Source of the DNA: Glycine soja
Lineage: Eukaryota > Streptophyta > Magnoliopsida > Fabales > Fabaceae
Reading direction: 5' to 3'
DNA length: 64,000 nt
NCBI RefSeq assembly: GCF_004193775.1
Contig: NC_041012.1
Span: 11,615,223 to 11,679,222, forward strand
The position numbers and the translations under genes were made by a program. A model generated the notes under the pieces. It had not been told where the DNA came from and made no database searches. It worked only from the letters and a program-made list of their open reading frames with translations. Shown here in pieces: positions 11,201 to 23,700 of this stretch. Numbering within the stretch: position 1 is the first letter of the stretch; every line of letters starts with the position of its first letter.

Positions 11201-14200
11201 AAATTATAGCAACATCCCGTGAGGTTTTGTGTAATTACACAAGCACTCCCTAATTTTTTAACCATTACTTTCACCTCCCTTGTAGGAGGTGTTGGTGTAA
11301 GTTTGGAGGGCATATTGAGGGGTTGTCAGTGTAATGTTTTCAAACATATAGGGGGTGTTAGTGTAATATTTTCAAACTTGAATGGAGGTTAATGTAGGAA
11401 AATCAAAAAAGGGTAGGGTTATGTGTAATTTGATAAAAGCTCAAGAGGTGTTGCTGTAATTTGCTCTTTGTCTTATCTGAAAGTTGGAACTCTCGGTTTG
11501 TTTTTGAATACATGGTGCCAGCTATTGTTGGAACTTTTTTAATACTTTTGAAAGTTAGAAGTTGTCTTTTGTTTATTTTTATTTAGCATAACATATAATG
11601 TATAATATGTTATTAATAGTAAATAATAATAATAGTAATATTAATGATATAAAAAACTATTTAAAACATAATATATAATATAATCAACTAAATAATAATA
11701 TAATGGTATTATAAAATATAAAAAACTGTTTATAATAAACTAAATAATAATAACCTAAATAAAACAGGTATTTATATGTATTTGTTATTATATTATTTTA
11801 AGTAGACTAGACTCTTAGGAGTTATGAGTTTACCGAGCTATCACAAGTTTACGTACACTCTCGAGTTTGATAACCTTGATTGTGAGATGATACAAAAGTG
11901 CAATATTGTAAAAAAAGTTTCAGTCTGATGATTACTTTATGGCCCAATAATGGTTCTGGAGTTTGTGAATTTGTTCATGCTTATTCAGTCATTCTTCTAT
12001 GGTAACATTGTTATATCTTAGTGTGTTCAGGTTAGTTGTGAAAAAAAATATTTCAATAAGTTATAAACTTCTAGTTGATTATAGATATAAGTTATTTTTG
12101 GTATATTAGTTATAAGGTGATTTTAAGATAATTTATTTTGTTTTGAATGTCTAATAAAAAACCATTTAATTTTATATTAAATCGCGAATGGGCTATAAGT
12201 TAATTTGTAGTAGTTAGTTTTATATTTTAAAAAATAATCAATTGTCGATGATAAAATGGGAAAACAAAAGTTAGCTAAAAAAATAATCTGATAGCTTTTG
12301 ATCACGAGGTCTAAAGTTTTGCTTACGATTGAAAGCTTTTTCCTTTAGAAAAAGGTTTTTTATTACTGATAAATTTGTTGATCATTCTAGCTTTAAAAGC
12401 TTCCCCCCCCCCCCCCCCCCACAAACAATAATCATATTCAAACATGTACCTAGTCTTTTAGTTATGCCTAGAGATAATCATTATGATTAGTTTCTGACTC
12501 ACAAAGATGCTTGAGTTATATGTTTTCTTTCACTTTAATTCTTTTGTTCTGTTTTATTGAATGGCTCTTGCCTCATTTTGTCTGTTATATTCTTTCATAA
12601 TTGACATTGTTAGTCTATACTTTTTATTATTTAGTATTTTTCATATTTTTGCCACTCAACTTTGTAGCTTCTGCTGTTCTCTGTTACAGATTTTGGGTTT
12701 CAGTGGCACACCCTTTGCATCCTGTGAAGTTGACCACAACCAGTAATCCAACTGATGGGTGAGTACATGGTGTGGGGTTGTTGAAATTAATTTGGTGTAA
12801 TTGGGTTTATTTCTTTATTAACTGAATTCCTTGTTAATACTGGGATTTTAAATATACTGTTTGTTACCTAATTTGCATATAAGAGACTAAGATGTCCTTC
12901 ATTCTGCCTTTTTTTGTTTTGTTTTGGGGGGAAGGGGTGGGTGGGGGGGAGGGGGGTGTTGCAGTGGGGAAATTGTCTAATTCTTTTTGAGCACGAGTGC
13001 AAGTTCCTTGCCTTGGTGATAAGCTTTTAAATTGTTTTTTTCGAGTTATGTTGATGCAGTGTACTGTATGTTTTGTTAATTAAAATTCTCTAGGTATTGA
13101 GTTTGATTTTTTGTGATGGAATTTACTCAGGTAAATAACCTGTTAAGAACTGTAGATTTTCTCCTTTTCTTCTCTCTCTGTTTCCTTAAATCTTTATTAG
13201 GTGCAGTTTGGCTAGTAAACTTCATTTTGTTTCCAAGCCACAACCCTGTGCAAATAATTATCTGCATTGATGTTTAAAACCAAATTTTCAATGTGGCTTT
13301 CTTCCTGAATGGCTTATGTTAACCGTATTCCTTTTTGAATTTTTCAGAAACAACCCAGTGCAGAGTGTGGAGAGAACATTTCAACTGACTAGAGCTGACA
13401 TGGACTTAGTATCAAAACCAGAATTTGATGTTGAGGTTGGTTTGGATATTCTGTGCATGTATAATAATGCATATCCTTCTATGCATTGGTTTTCTTACTA
13501 AAAATATGACTTGTAGGCTTGGTGTATGCTCCTGAACGACAAGGTTCCATTCAGGATGCAATGGCCACAGTATACAGACCTGCAGGTCAATGGTATGTTT
13601 TGAGTCATGCTCTCCTTACTAATTTGGAACTAGATTTCATGTTGGAAGTCTAGTTTATTTTTCATGGTATGTTATGGGACTAGAAGCACATCATTTTAAA
13701 GTAAAACACCAAATATATGTTTGTGATGAAATCTATTTTCCTTGATTTGACCATTGTGATTATATAGGTGTTCCTGTTCGTGCAACTAACAGACCTGGTT
13801 CACAGTTGCTTGGGGCTAATGGTCGGGATGACGGTCCAATTGTAAGTTTGTTGTCATATACAGTTATGAATTGTGCAACTATTTAAAATTGTGAGACAAG
13901 TTCATTTACTATTTGTATTTGTTTTATTCAATTTCTTATTGTATTTCTCTTTTGTCAGATCACGCCATATACAAAAGACGGAATTAATAAGATTTCCTTA
14001 ACAGGATGCGATGCTCGCATTTTTTGTTTAGGGGTTCGTATTGTTAAAAGGCGCAGCATGCAGCAGGTAGATTGCACTCTTAGCTTGATAAATTTATAAG
14101 CAAACTATTTTTAGTTACTGTTGGTTCCTTAATCCATCCTTGTGATATTGAAATAATCAAGTTTAAAGTATTTCCCTGTATGATGTTGGGCCAAAGTTCT

Positions 14201-17200
14201 TGATATTGGTTCCTTTTTATTGATTTCTTTTGAAACTTGACAAATCATGACATGCTTTTGCAATTATCTTTATTGTCAATTTTGAATAACACCTAACCAC
14301 ACTCAACCTTGGAAGATGTTTCTTCTTCCACTATAAATTGGAAAGCTTGTGTATGGGCCTCAAAAAGTGTTGCTTCTATTCTAAAGTAAGTTAAAATATT
14401 TTGATTTTTTTTCATATAGTTTCTTGAGCATTGTTTCGGTTCAAGTTGTCTGGCTTATGAGACTTTTTTGAATAAAAGAATGCTAATTTTTTTCACATAA
14501 TGATAACTAGATCTGGTTTGGGTTTTGACCAAGTTTTCTGGTTTTAATTGGTTGTGACTTGCTTTTGGTTCAACTCTTCTCTGTTGTTTGTTATTGAGAC
14601 AGACCGGAAGCCTGGTTGTCAATTGTACCGTCCTATCAGTCTGTTTTTAGATGTTGGTGTTGAATTTTATGTTTCTACTTTGTTGTGAATATGCTTAACA
14701 TACAACTGCTTCCCTTCCGCTACTCTTATAAACTTGTTAAATAGTTGAGTCTTTGTTATCTAGATCCTAAACTCAATCCCAAAGGAGTCTGATGGAGAGA
14801 AATTTGAAGAAGCTCTTGCACGTGTCTGCCGTTGTGTTGGGGGAGGAAATGCAGCTGATGATGCTGATAGTGACAGTGATTTGGAAGTGGTTTCAGATAC
14901 TTTCACTATCAACCTTCGATGTCCTGTATGGCTTTCATCAATAGATGAATTATTTTAGCAATTCATGAAGTCCTTCTAATCAGTTTTTTTTTTTTTGGTG
15001 AAAATTTTAGATGAGTGGTTCAAGAATGAAGATTGCAGGAAGATTTAAACCCTGTATTCACATGGGTTGCTTTGATCTTGAAGTTTTTGTGGAAATGAAT
15101 CAGCGATCAAGAAAGGTTAGGTTCTAACAAATGTTATGTTGCATGATTTAAACCCCAATGTAGTGATTTTAAGTCTGATGAATTGAATTGTTTCTACAGT
15201 GGCAATGTCCTATATGTCTCAAAAACTATGCTTTGGAGAATATCATCATTGACCCTTATTTCAATCGCATCACTTCTATGGTAGTTACTTAAAAATTTAA
15301 TAATTTCTTGTGTTCATAAATCTTCCATTCGACAAAATTCTGTAGTTATTTAAATTACTTTGGTGGTATAGATGATGAACTGTGGCGAAGAAATTGCAGA
15401 GATTGAGGTGAAGCCTGATGGTTCTTGGCGTGTTAAGGTAAAGAGTGAAAGTGAACGCCTGGAATTAGGAAATCTAGCACAGTGGCGCCTTCCTGATGGA
15501 ACCCTTTGTGTTTCAACTGATGGAGATGTTAAGAGAGTGGATACATTGAAGCAGGTTAAACAGGAAGGTGTTTCAGACAGTCCTGCTGGTTTAAAACTTG
15601 GCATAAAGAAGAATTGCAATGGAGTTTGGGAAGTCAGTAAACCTGAGGGCACAAACACCTCTTCTGGTAATAATTTGAAAAGGGTTTTTGGAAATCCCGA
15701 ACAGGTTGTTATTCCAATGAGCAGCAGTGCCACTGGAAGTGGTCGGGATGGTGACGATCCTAGTGTAAATCAGGGTGGTGGTGGGCATATTGACTATTCC
15801 ACTACAAATGGGATTGAGATGGATTCTTTGTGTCTCAATAATGTTGATTTAGCATATGAATATACTGCACCCAACACTTCTGCCCAGGTGGGTGGTGCAG
15901 AAGTTATTGTTCTTAGTGATTCTGAAGAAGACAATGATCTGTTGGCATCTCCTGCAATTGCATATAAGAACAACAGAAATGATGCTACAGATGGTTACTC
16001 TGTACCACCACCTGTAATTGTTGATTCATATACTGAAGATCATAATCTTGGTGGAAATTCATGCTTGGGACTCTTTCCTAATGATGATGATTTTGGGATG
16101 TCTTCCCTATGGCCATTGCCTTCTGGAAGTCAAGCTGGTCCTGGCTTCCAGTTATTTGGTTCTGATGCAGATGTGTCTGACGCATTGGTCCATCTGCAGC
16201 ATGGTCCTATGAATTGCTCCTCGTCACTAAATGGTTATGCATTGGCCCCAGATACTGCTTTGGGATCTGGCGGTATCTTGCAAGAGTCCTCTGCTGGTCG
16301 CTCAGTTGCTGATTTGAATGGTGGTTTGGTGGACAATCCATTGGCATTTGGTGGAGATGATCCCTCATTTCAGATTTTTCTCCCCACAAGACCAGCAGAT
16401 TCATCCATGCACAATGAATTGAGAGATCAAGCAAATGTGGCTAATGGTGTCTGCACTGAGGAGGATTGGATATCCCTTAGACTTGGAGGTGGTGCTGGTG
16501 GTAACAATGGTGATGCTCCCACTCAAAATGGGTTGAATTCTAGACATCAAATCCCAACCAGAGAAGGCGCCAAGAATACTTTGGATGATACTGGTTTGTT
16601 GCTATCTGACCTTACTGAAATGTTCCTTATTTTTTAGTGGAAGTTACTCTTGTTGGAAACTCCTTTTTATTTCATGGCAGTGTGCAGTTGAGTGTGACTA
16701 TAGGTAGGAAATGGAGCATTTTTTCAATGAGAGAATAATAAAATATATTTAATGAAGCAAAATTGACCATATCCTTTAAATTAATAAAAGTAAAAGAAAA
16801 AATTAGCAGATTTTTTTATAAAATAAAAGTGTGTCCTTGTTATATATGTAATACATCATAATATATTTTAGTTTAGATAGATGTAATTTATAATAAAAAA
16901 TTATAAAATAATTTGATAAAATATATGCTCTGCAAAATAGAACATCTTGGCCTTAATAATTGAGTTTTGTGACAAGAATATTTATTATGCATCCTTTTAA
17001 CACTTGAAAATGTATGCATTCTTGAAAGCATGTTAGTTTTTTTTCTTGGACGCCTGTCTCTGCTATGTGTCTCTACTGTAGATTTTAATTCTTTTGAGAT
17101 AGAGTTTTTAATTCTTTCATGCGTGATTTTTAGTACATCCCTAAGCTTCATATCATGTTTATTTGAGAGGGACTATGAAAGAGGATTGGAAGCTGGGTAT

Positions 17201-17781
17201 TCAGTTTCTTTGCATCGAGCACTGCTATTCCTTCTGTTAAATGGTTAGAAACCTTCAAATGTTTAGTTGTGGATTTGTTAAGATACACTATATGGCTGTG
17301 TTAATCTGCTGATGCGTCATATCCTTGTGTCAGAAAAAGAATTTTTAGAACTCTATTCCTAAAATCACCCAAATGCCCATAATTTGTTTACTTGCATAGA
17401 AATTAGAAAGTATAAATGTTTTTTTTTATTACTTGAAAATTTGGAGGATGTTAAGTTGAGGAGGTTGGTGTTCTCTACATCTATATGCATTTTGCACCTT
17501 CTTCCATTCTCCTCACCTTCCTCATTGTGTTTGGCCCCCTATCAGATAATTGCATTTTGACCTGAGTCAATGATCATTAATGCTGTTTTGAAGAGAAAAA
17601 AATCCATTAATTTTCTTGATTAGTTATTCCTCTTTATGCAGCTTCTTTACTCCTTGGGATGAATGATGTTAGATCTGACAGGGCAAGAAGGCAAAGATCA
17701 GATAGCCCTTTCTCCTTTCCTCGGCAAAAGCGTTCAGTAAGGCCCCGCTTGTACCTTTCTATTGATTCAGATTCAGAGTAA
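8206..17781 (+). CDS. SIZ1: SUMO E3 ligase SIZ1
   Basis: E3 ligase that promotes transfer of SUMO from the E2 enzyme to nuclear target proteins. The exons I deduce are 8206-8229, 8875-8955, 9374-9416, 9657-9729, 9952-10114, 10301-10431, 12690-12758, 13348-13435, 13517-13592, 13768-13841, 13959-14066, 14764-14925, 15011-15115, 15200-15280, 15372-16593 and 17642-17781. All have GT-AG borders and the phases close to 879 aa, near the Arabidopsis length. Domains in order: SAP (about 11-45); PHD finger (C115, C117, C129, C134, H139, C142, C162, C165); PINIT region; SP-RING (C379-x-H381, C384, C402-x2-C405); a SUMO-interacting motif [11 protein letters not shown] from residue 603; and a basic Arg/Lys-rich tail. 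Intron 6 (10432-12689) is swollen by transposons. Known roles of SIZ1 in plants include phosphate, cold, heat and salicylate responses. Confidence 0.96.
11006..11114. repeat. 35-bp minisatellite, 3.1 copies
   Basis: Units start at 11006, 11041 and 11076, each beginning CTGTTCAAGTGACTGCTGCT. Copies are identical except for one C/T change in the middle copy. The array lies inside the hAT-like element of SIZ1 intron 6. Confidence 0.9.
11197..11466. mobile_element. MULE-type MITE nested inside the hAT-like element
   Basis: The 270-bp element has terminal inverted repeats GAGCAAATTATAGCAACATC on the left and GAGCAAATTACAGCAACACC (reverse-complemented) on the right. It is flanked by a perfect 9-bp direct duplication TTTGTCTTA (11188-11196 and 11467-11475), the target-site length of Mutator-like elements. 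The inside is G-rich with GGTGTTRGTGTAA repeats and no ORF. Because it interrupts the hAT-like element, it inserted later. Confidence 0.85.
12404..12420. repeat. Poly-C run of about 17 bases
   Basis: A homopolymer of C lies near the 3' end of SIZ1 intron 6. Its exact length is the kind of feature sequencing often miscounts. A similar poly-C run occurs near 63357-63372. Confidence 0.85.
12926..12956 (+). other. G-rich tract with G-quadruplex potential in SIZ1 intron 7
   Basis: Five G runs of three or more (6, 4, 3, 7 and 6 G) are separated by one- or two-base loops on the sense strand. This satisfies the usual G3+N1-7 pattern for a quadruplex in both DNA and pre-mRNA. It starts about 168 bases after the 5' splice site of intron 7. 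Confidence 0.7.
16594..16742 (+). promoter_or_regulatory. Candidate intronic stop and poly(A) signal (SIZ1 short isoform)
   Basis: If the last SIZ1 intron (16594-17641) is not spliced, translation continues for 14 residues into a TAG at 16635-16637. A canonical AATAAA lies at 16737-16742, about 100 bases further on. That arrangement is what a composite terminal exon looks like. The product would lack the 46 normal C-terminal residues, including the Arg/Lys-rich segment around [10 protein letters not shown]. Inference only. Confidence 0.45.
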
Positions 17782-18446
17782 AGGTCAGACCTTGTGTCTC
17801 AAGAACTTTAGGTACTCTTAACATCAGATTTCGTATTTAGAAATTGAAGAAAGTTGAGAGGCATTTTTGGTCCTCATGAAATGGCAGTTAATACATAATG
17901 ATAATGTGGTCTGAGGCATCTCTGGTGGAACAGAGCTACAAATTACCCTGTGCCAAAATGCTTTCACCTACCCCATTGGCAAAGATGTTGGCCCTAATGA
18001 TTCTTTGCTCTTGATATCTAAATTGTCCTTGTGACAGATGTTTGCTGGGGGTATAGTGCTGGTTTGTTGTATAGTTAATCATTCAAATCTGTAGTTCAAA
18101 CTTTCAAATTTGGTGGTATATTATTTCTGCATTTTTGTCTCTGCTGAGAGCAATAACCTGTAAATGTTTTAGCCACATATCAGATCCAACAGTGAAATCA
18201 AAGATATTGTTTCTGGCCATTTTTCTAGAATACTATGTTGTCTCAAGTATCATGCCTCATGATCGGCCAAGATAGACGCCCATTTCATAACACCTGGACG
18301 TTGATATTTATTTAACATGTTTAGGCACCTATGATGCCTCCCCGTAAGGATCTATCTATATTTCTTGCCTGGCTAAGTATTTGGTTTCAGATGAGCTTCT
18401 TGTCATTATTCTTTGTTTGCATAGTTGAATAGAGACAAGAGAAAAG
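17782..18446 (+). other. SIZ1 3' flank and UTR
   Basis: Moderately AT-rich sequence follows the stop codon. The first few hundred bases read like 3'-UTR, but I see no unambiguous poly(A) site. No ORF with family features is present. Confidence 0.4.
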
Positions 18447-19794
18447 AGCCCCTAAACGTAATTGATTAGCCTACTATTATTGACAATTATTTTAAGCTCG
18501 TTTGGCTGATCAATATAGGTTGGTATCTATATTAAATTTAATTTTTATGTAACTTTTTTATATTCTCTGTCCTCAATTACAAGGTTATTTCAATTAATTC
18601 ACTCCCTTGAGAAAAATAGTTGGTTTAATTAATTATATTAAATTTGTTAACTATTTGTACTAGTATTTTAATATTATTTTTTCTTATCTTTTTATCCACT
18701 TAATTATTTTTCATTTAAGTTTGGACTAAAAATAATTAAGAGAATGTAGGAAAGAATAATTAATATATCTAGAAATTAAAAAAGTGATCTTATAAAAAAG
18801 TGATCTTTTAAAACTATAATTTTTTTATTTGGTCCCCAAAGAAAATATTCTAGCGGTCTCTATAGTTTATTGCTGACAAAATATCATCATTTTAAAATTA
18901 AAACTCACATTTTATTTATTAATATACCAACTTTTAGTTTAATTCTTTTTATAATTTAAGTTTTGGTTTATGTTTCTTATTTTTTTTATGAAAAGGAAAC
19001 ACTTTTAAGTCTATTATTATAAATTCATTACATGATGTAATAGTTAAAAAATATTTAACATGAATTGTTTAATATAATCATTAGAAGAAAAACTAACAAT
19101 GAGAAGAATAATATTATTCAATAACATGTCATTTTAATTTTAATTAAAAAAGACAAATAACAAATAATTTCAATCTATTAATAAAAACAACATAAAAAAT
19201 TACTACATAACTATTTTCTTAAAAAAATAAGTCCCTTTTAGCCGTGTACACTGCCTGTGTGTTTCAACATGTAAAATGTATAGAGGAAGTAGGATGATTT
19301 TAAATTTTATATATAGGAATCAAAGATCAAAACTAAAGTGTTCCCAACAATTTACATATTTTGCTGAGTTAGACCCAATGGTATATTCAATTACTTATTC
19401 AAACGTGTCTCAACATCTTTTAGATTAGCTTATCCGCCATCCTCCTTATAAGATCACTTTTTTAATTTATAGATATATTAATTATTCTTTCCTACATTCT
19501 CTTAATTATTTTTAGTCCAAACTTAAATGAAAAATAATTAAGTGGATAAAAAGATAAGAAAAAATAATATTAAAATACTAGTACAAATAGATAACAAATT
19601 TAATATAGTTAATTAAACCAACTATTTTTCTCAAGGGAGTGAATTAATTGAAATAACCTTGTAATTCAGGACAGAGAATATCAAAAAGTTACATAAAAAT
19701 TAAATTTAATATAGATACCAACCTATATTGATCAGCCAAACGAGCTTAAAATAATTGTCAATAATAGTAGGCTAATCAATTACGTTTAGGGGCT
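18447..19794. mobile_element. Foldback element with 350-bp inverted arms
   Basis: Arms at 18447-18796 and 19445-19794 are reverse complements with about five mismatches that I can count (roughly 98-99 percent identity). They begin AGCCCCTAAACGTAATTGAT and enclose a 648-bp AT-rich spacer without an ORF. Such long, nearly identical arms point to a recent foldback-type transposon or an inverted duplication. I found no clear target-site duplication, so the transposon label is provisional. A transcript through the region could form a long hairpin. Confidence 0.75.
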
Positions 19795-20427
19795 TGGCTT
19801 AATGTAATGAAACATATTTTAGTGAAATTTTGCATTTATTTTTAATGCAATGCATATTTATATTTTTTACTATTTGTATATAAGAGCTCATTATATTGTT
19901 GTGTTTCGGGCCTATAAAATGTTAAGACCGATCTTGCACATAACTATGAAGCTAGAGATTTGCTTTGAAATTCTTAGTTCCATTTAAACTAAAACACCTA
20001 ACTATTCGTTACATACTAATTATACTAATCATAATTTCATTTCTTATACTATGTACTTGTTTTTTTTTATCATACTATGTGCTTGTTAATACACTAAAAA
20101 AACCTCAATCCATGATTAAGATTGGTTGAGATGAATTATTGTAAATCTCTATATACATATCTTCAATTCTTACAAATAAAAAATTCCACCCAACCCATGG
20201 TGTTCGTCCCCTATGACCATCCACATTCCAAGCTTACAACCAGCATAATTTAATTCAGTTATTATGGCAAGTGAAACATTTACTTCGGTACCCACCCATT
20301 AGGACTACAATTTGTTCGGGCATAGTGTCTAAATAAGTCAATTTTTGTTATAAAAAAAAAGGTGTTGATAACATGTTCAGAAACAGAAAAATGCAATTAA
20401 ATTACATTAAAATATGCTCTGTTTTAG

Positions 20428-20613
20428 TTTCTGTTTGTTTTAGTTTTATCAACCAAATCAAATGGGCCGGGACAAGTTTCCCCCAAGGAAAGCATCGAGT
20501 ATGTAGAGAACTGCATTCGAGGAGGAAGGGCATACAAAGAGACTGTAAATCTTTTGGTCAGGAGCAATCCAAATTTCATTTCTGACAAAGTGCAATATCC
20601 CAGGTACAGTTAA
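20428..20613 (+). pseudogene. Orphan coding-like exon, unidentified
   Basis: A frame open from 20428 to a TAA at 20611-20613 reads SNGPGQVSPKESIEYVENC and then RGGRAYKETVNLLVRSNPN, which has a protein-like composition unlike the AT-rich surroundings. TTTAG-type acceptor signals (20421-20443) lie at its left and CCCAGGTACAG, a plausible donor, at its right. There is no ATG and no partner exon that I could find. It is most simply an exon fragment stranded downstream of the minus-strand TMEM209-like gene. The family is not recognised. Confidence 0.35.
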
Positions 20614-20791
20614 ATGGTTGAGCCGGGAATTGTAAACATCATAATTCTAATCAACACCCAAAATCAGGAGTTCAACTCCAGCGTGTTCTTACCTGCAATG
20701 TCTGGCTCCAAGAATTGCGATTTACTGCAGAAGTTGTAGTCCGCGTGCTGAATGTTGATAGAAGCAGAGTGGTTTCTCAATCATACAAAAT

Positions 20792-23700
20792 TTAATCTTC
20801 ATATTCTGCTTCCATAACCGGGAGAATGCTTAAAGCTGAAGCGCCTAAATGCATGCCCCTAATAACACCTCCATACCCGATCTTAATTTTATGGCACAGA
20901 AGCAAGATGGAATCCCAAAGTGCCGTTCTTCCCTGACAAATCCATAGCTGTTAGCAAACCAACATGAAAAAATAACAGTAGGCTAGTAGCCTGCTTGCTC
21001 ACAATGTACACTATGATATGTATTGGAATGTGGGTTAAATAATAAAGAAGGCTCAAAAGTATTTGATGTCAGTTCATAACCTGAAGCTATACAGGCATTA
21101 CTGACCTGAAGAGAAAACTGCAGTTTCTTATCCCAGTACAAGGCAAAAATTGGGGGACCCTGCTTTCCAACTGCTAGTATACATGCTCCTGGGTGCAGCA
21201 CAGAAGGGACAGCAGACACTACAGCAATGTATTTCTCTGGAAACCTTTCCTTTGGGGGAAGGACTCCCAAGAATAATGGGTTTTTGCCAGATTGAGCTCC
21301 AGCATATGACATGGCATCCACATGTAACATCCATTTTGGATGTTCTAGGAAAGCGCAGAACAGATACAACAGCAAGTGAGAATCCGAAGGTAGCTCAAGT
21401 GTCCACTTTTTATTCGTTTTATCGTAAACCTCCCCACTTCCAAGATACTCATAATTCTTCAAGCATGTTCCTTCTGCAAGCTCTGAAAATTAAGACAAGG
21501 TTAACTAAAGTTAGATTACATTGGTGTATGCTGGCCATGAAACCAATCAGATTAATAATGTTCTGCTTCAATTTATTTAGGAAATCCGATGAGGGTTAAT
21601 GACAAATAAGAGCCATATATCCATAATTCTGTCTACCTCGGATCCTTTGCACAGTGTAATCAGCACGAACACTGCTTTGAGGTAGCAAACCTTTAACCCA
21701 CTCTCCTTTAACCAAGGCTTGAAGCCTTTGGTGTTCAGTGATAGCATCCACACAATCCTGCATGATAGAAACTAAAGAAGTCTGCTGTGGAGACTGCTGC
21801 ATATTAGATACAAGCAACTTGGCTGTATACAAATATAAACCAAGTGGAATTTGTCAGAAATCAGAAGCTATCAGCAAATATAATACAGTTGGAAGAAAAT
21901 CACATTTAATTCACTAATGTGAAGCGACATACATTTGGAAGAATCTATAGCCTGCACAAGAGTAGAATGTAACTGATGAAGTAATCCATCTTCATTGAGA
22001 GACAGTGCAGGTTGCCACTCTTGATTCTTATCAATTGTTGGCAAAGCAGAAGGGATGCCAGTAGACAGCATATCACTGCCCACTTGACTAATCGTGATTG
22101 AAATACCAAGTTTAGCAGCTGCTTGCATAACCTATCAATATGGAAATCTTAGAGCCAGGGAATTAGTTGATGCCCCAATCATGTTGGATGTTAAGGGCTT
22201 CTAACTTAAATTAACGAGTAAGAGCTCATTCGAATACAGTGCCAAAATGAGTTTTTGACTGCTTTTGCCTAGTTTGGGTGGCTCAGCCACACATTAATTT
22301 GAGCGGCTTAGATTTCAAAAATTGATATTTCAGCAAAAGAAAAACTCTTTAGTGTTCAACCTTTTGCAGTAGTATTACCAGCCATAATCTATATTAGTCA
22401 AATAATGCAAAGTATGCTTTATAGTTATACCCATTTTTCTTGGTGATTAATTACGTAGCAAACCTTAAGTAGTTTTTCCGAATTAACCAAACAAGACTCA
22501 TTCTTCTTATAACGTGAATAGATAAACACACTCTAAAAAGCAACCTGACCCAAAATTAATTCCCTCCAAAACCAGCTCTACGCAGTTATCGAAGCACAAG
22601 AATGAGAGGTCCTGAAATTCTCCACAAAAATTTCACATCAAATACTACTTTGTCTGTCATTGAAAATTATTGTTGCCATCACATATATTGACTTCCACAG
22701 TCAATATTTTTTCTTGTTTGTTTAACCTTGCTTTGAACATAAAAGAAGAAATGAAGAATAAACCAAACCTGAATGTGACTTGTCTCGATTTTGTTAAGCA
22801 AAGGATTGAGCAGAACCGAAGCAAACCATTGCCTGAGTCGATCATGCCACCGTTCAATTTGAGGATAGATGCCAAGATGTTCAAAAGCTTGAACAAATTC
22901 TTCCATGGACATTGGTGCAGGAAACTCGCCCTCACCCTTCTTAGGGGGAGTATTAAACTTTTGCGAGCCCGGAGACATCCTCACAGGCCTCAATGGTGTA
23001 CGCCTTGCAGTTCCTGAGGTATTAGCTGAGCCTGTAACTGTACTAGGGCTCACAATGCCAAAACCAGGAACTGTAGGAGGTGGGGTAGACATCTTCCCCG
23101 CTGATTCATTGATCCTTTCATCCACTTCAGCTAAGAATCTCTCCAGCTTTTCCTCGGACGTTATCTTGTTAGCAGAGGAGACTCGCCTGTTGGACCAAGG
23201 ACTCGAAACCACCGAATCCACGCCAGCCAAACTCCTAGGTGGAGAAACCACACCCGGCGAAAGATACAACGACGCCAAACCTGGTGACCTTGATGGAGTA
23301 CCACTAGAACGAGCAGCACCACCCCTATTAGAGTTTGAACCATCGGCATCAATGCGAGACGAAGAACCTCGAGTGGGACTGGGAATTGGCTGGTGAAGAG
23401 GAACCAGCAAACCTGAAGAAGGCAGTTGGGGTTTAGACTTGGGGGGCTTCTTCGCCGAGTCAGGTTGAACCAAATCAACCTTTGGCTTCACTCCTAAAAG
23501 CCCTAATTGATGTTTGGTTAGCAAAATCTCATTCCTATGAACACTGTTAGAATCAGACAGAGACTTAGCCGCAACAGCAGCACCTCCGCCAGCATACCTA
23601 GCTCTACGCAGAAACACAACGTTGAAGAGTGCAGAAACAGTTCCAATGAAGATAAAACCCACTATAGCTTGTAGCGTCTTGGCAAGCCAATCTGAAGTTC

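Larger units (their letters stand above)
10667..11878. mobile_element. hAT-like non-autonomous DNA transposon in SIZ1 intron 6
   Basis: The ends are inverted: CATGGTTATCAAAC on the left and, reverse-complemented, CAAGGTTATCAAAC on the right. They begin CA(T/A)GG as in many hAT elements. The flanks are GTTGTGAG (10659-10666) and ATTGTGAG (11879-11886), an 8-bp target-site duplication with one mismatch, as expected for hAT. Subterminal sequence is rich in ACTCG/CGAGT words on both sides. No transposase is visible, so movement would need a helper. Inside lie a 35-bp minisatellite and a nested MULE-type MITE. Confidence 0.75.

Noticed and set aside
20600..20700. tRNA-like B box (GAGTTCAACTCC) suggesting a tRNA or SINE
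   Set aside because: No A box at proper spacing, no acceptor stem and no flanking duplication were found.
21150..21599. 149-codon frame on the plus strand
   Set aside because: It is the antisense shadow of exon 6 of the minus-strand TMEM209-like gene, which has matching splice sites and phases.
22905..23396. 163-codon plus-strand frame with Pro/Gly-rich composition
   Set aside because: It mirrors exon 3 of the TMEM209-like gene on the other strand; the Ser/Pro-rich codons there leave the opposite strand open.
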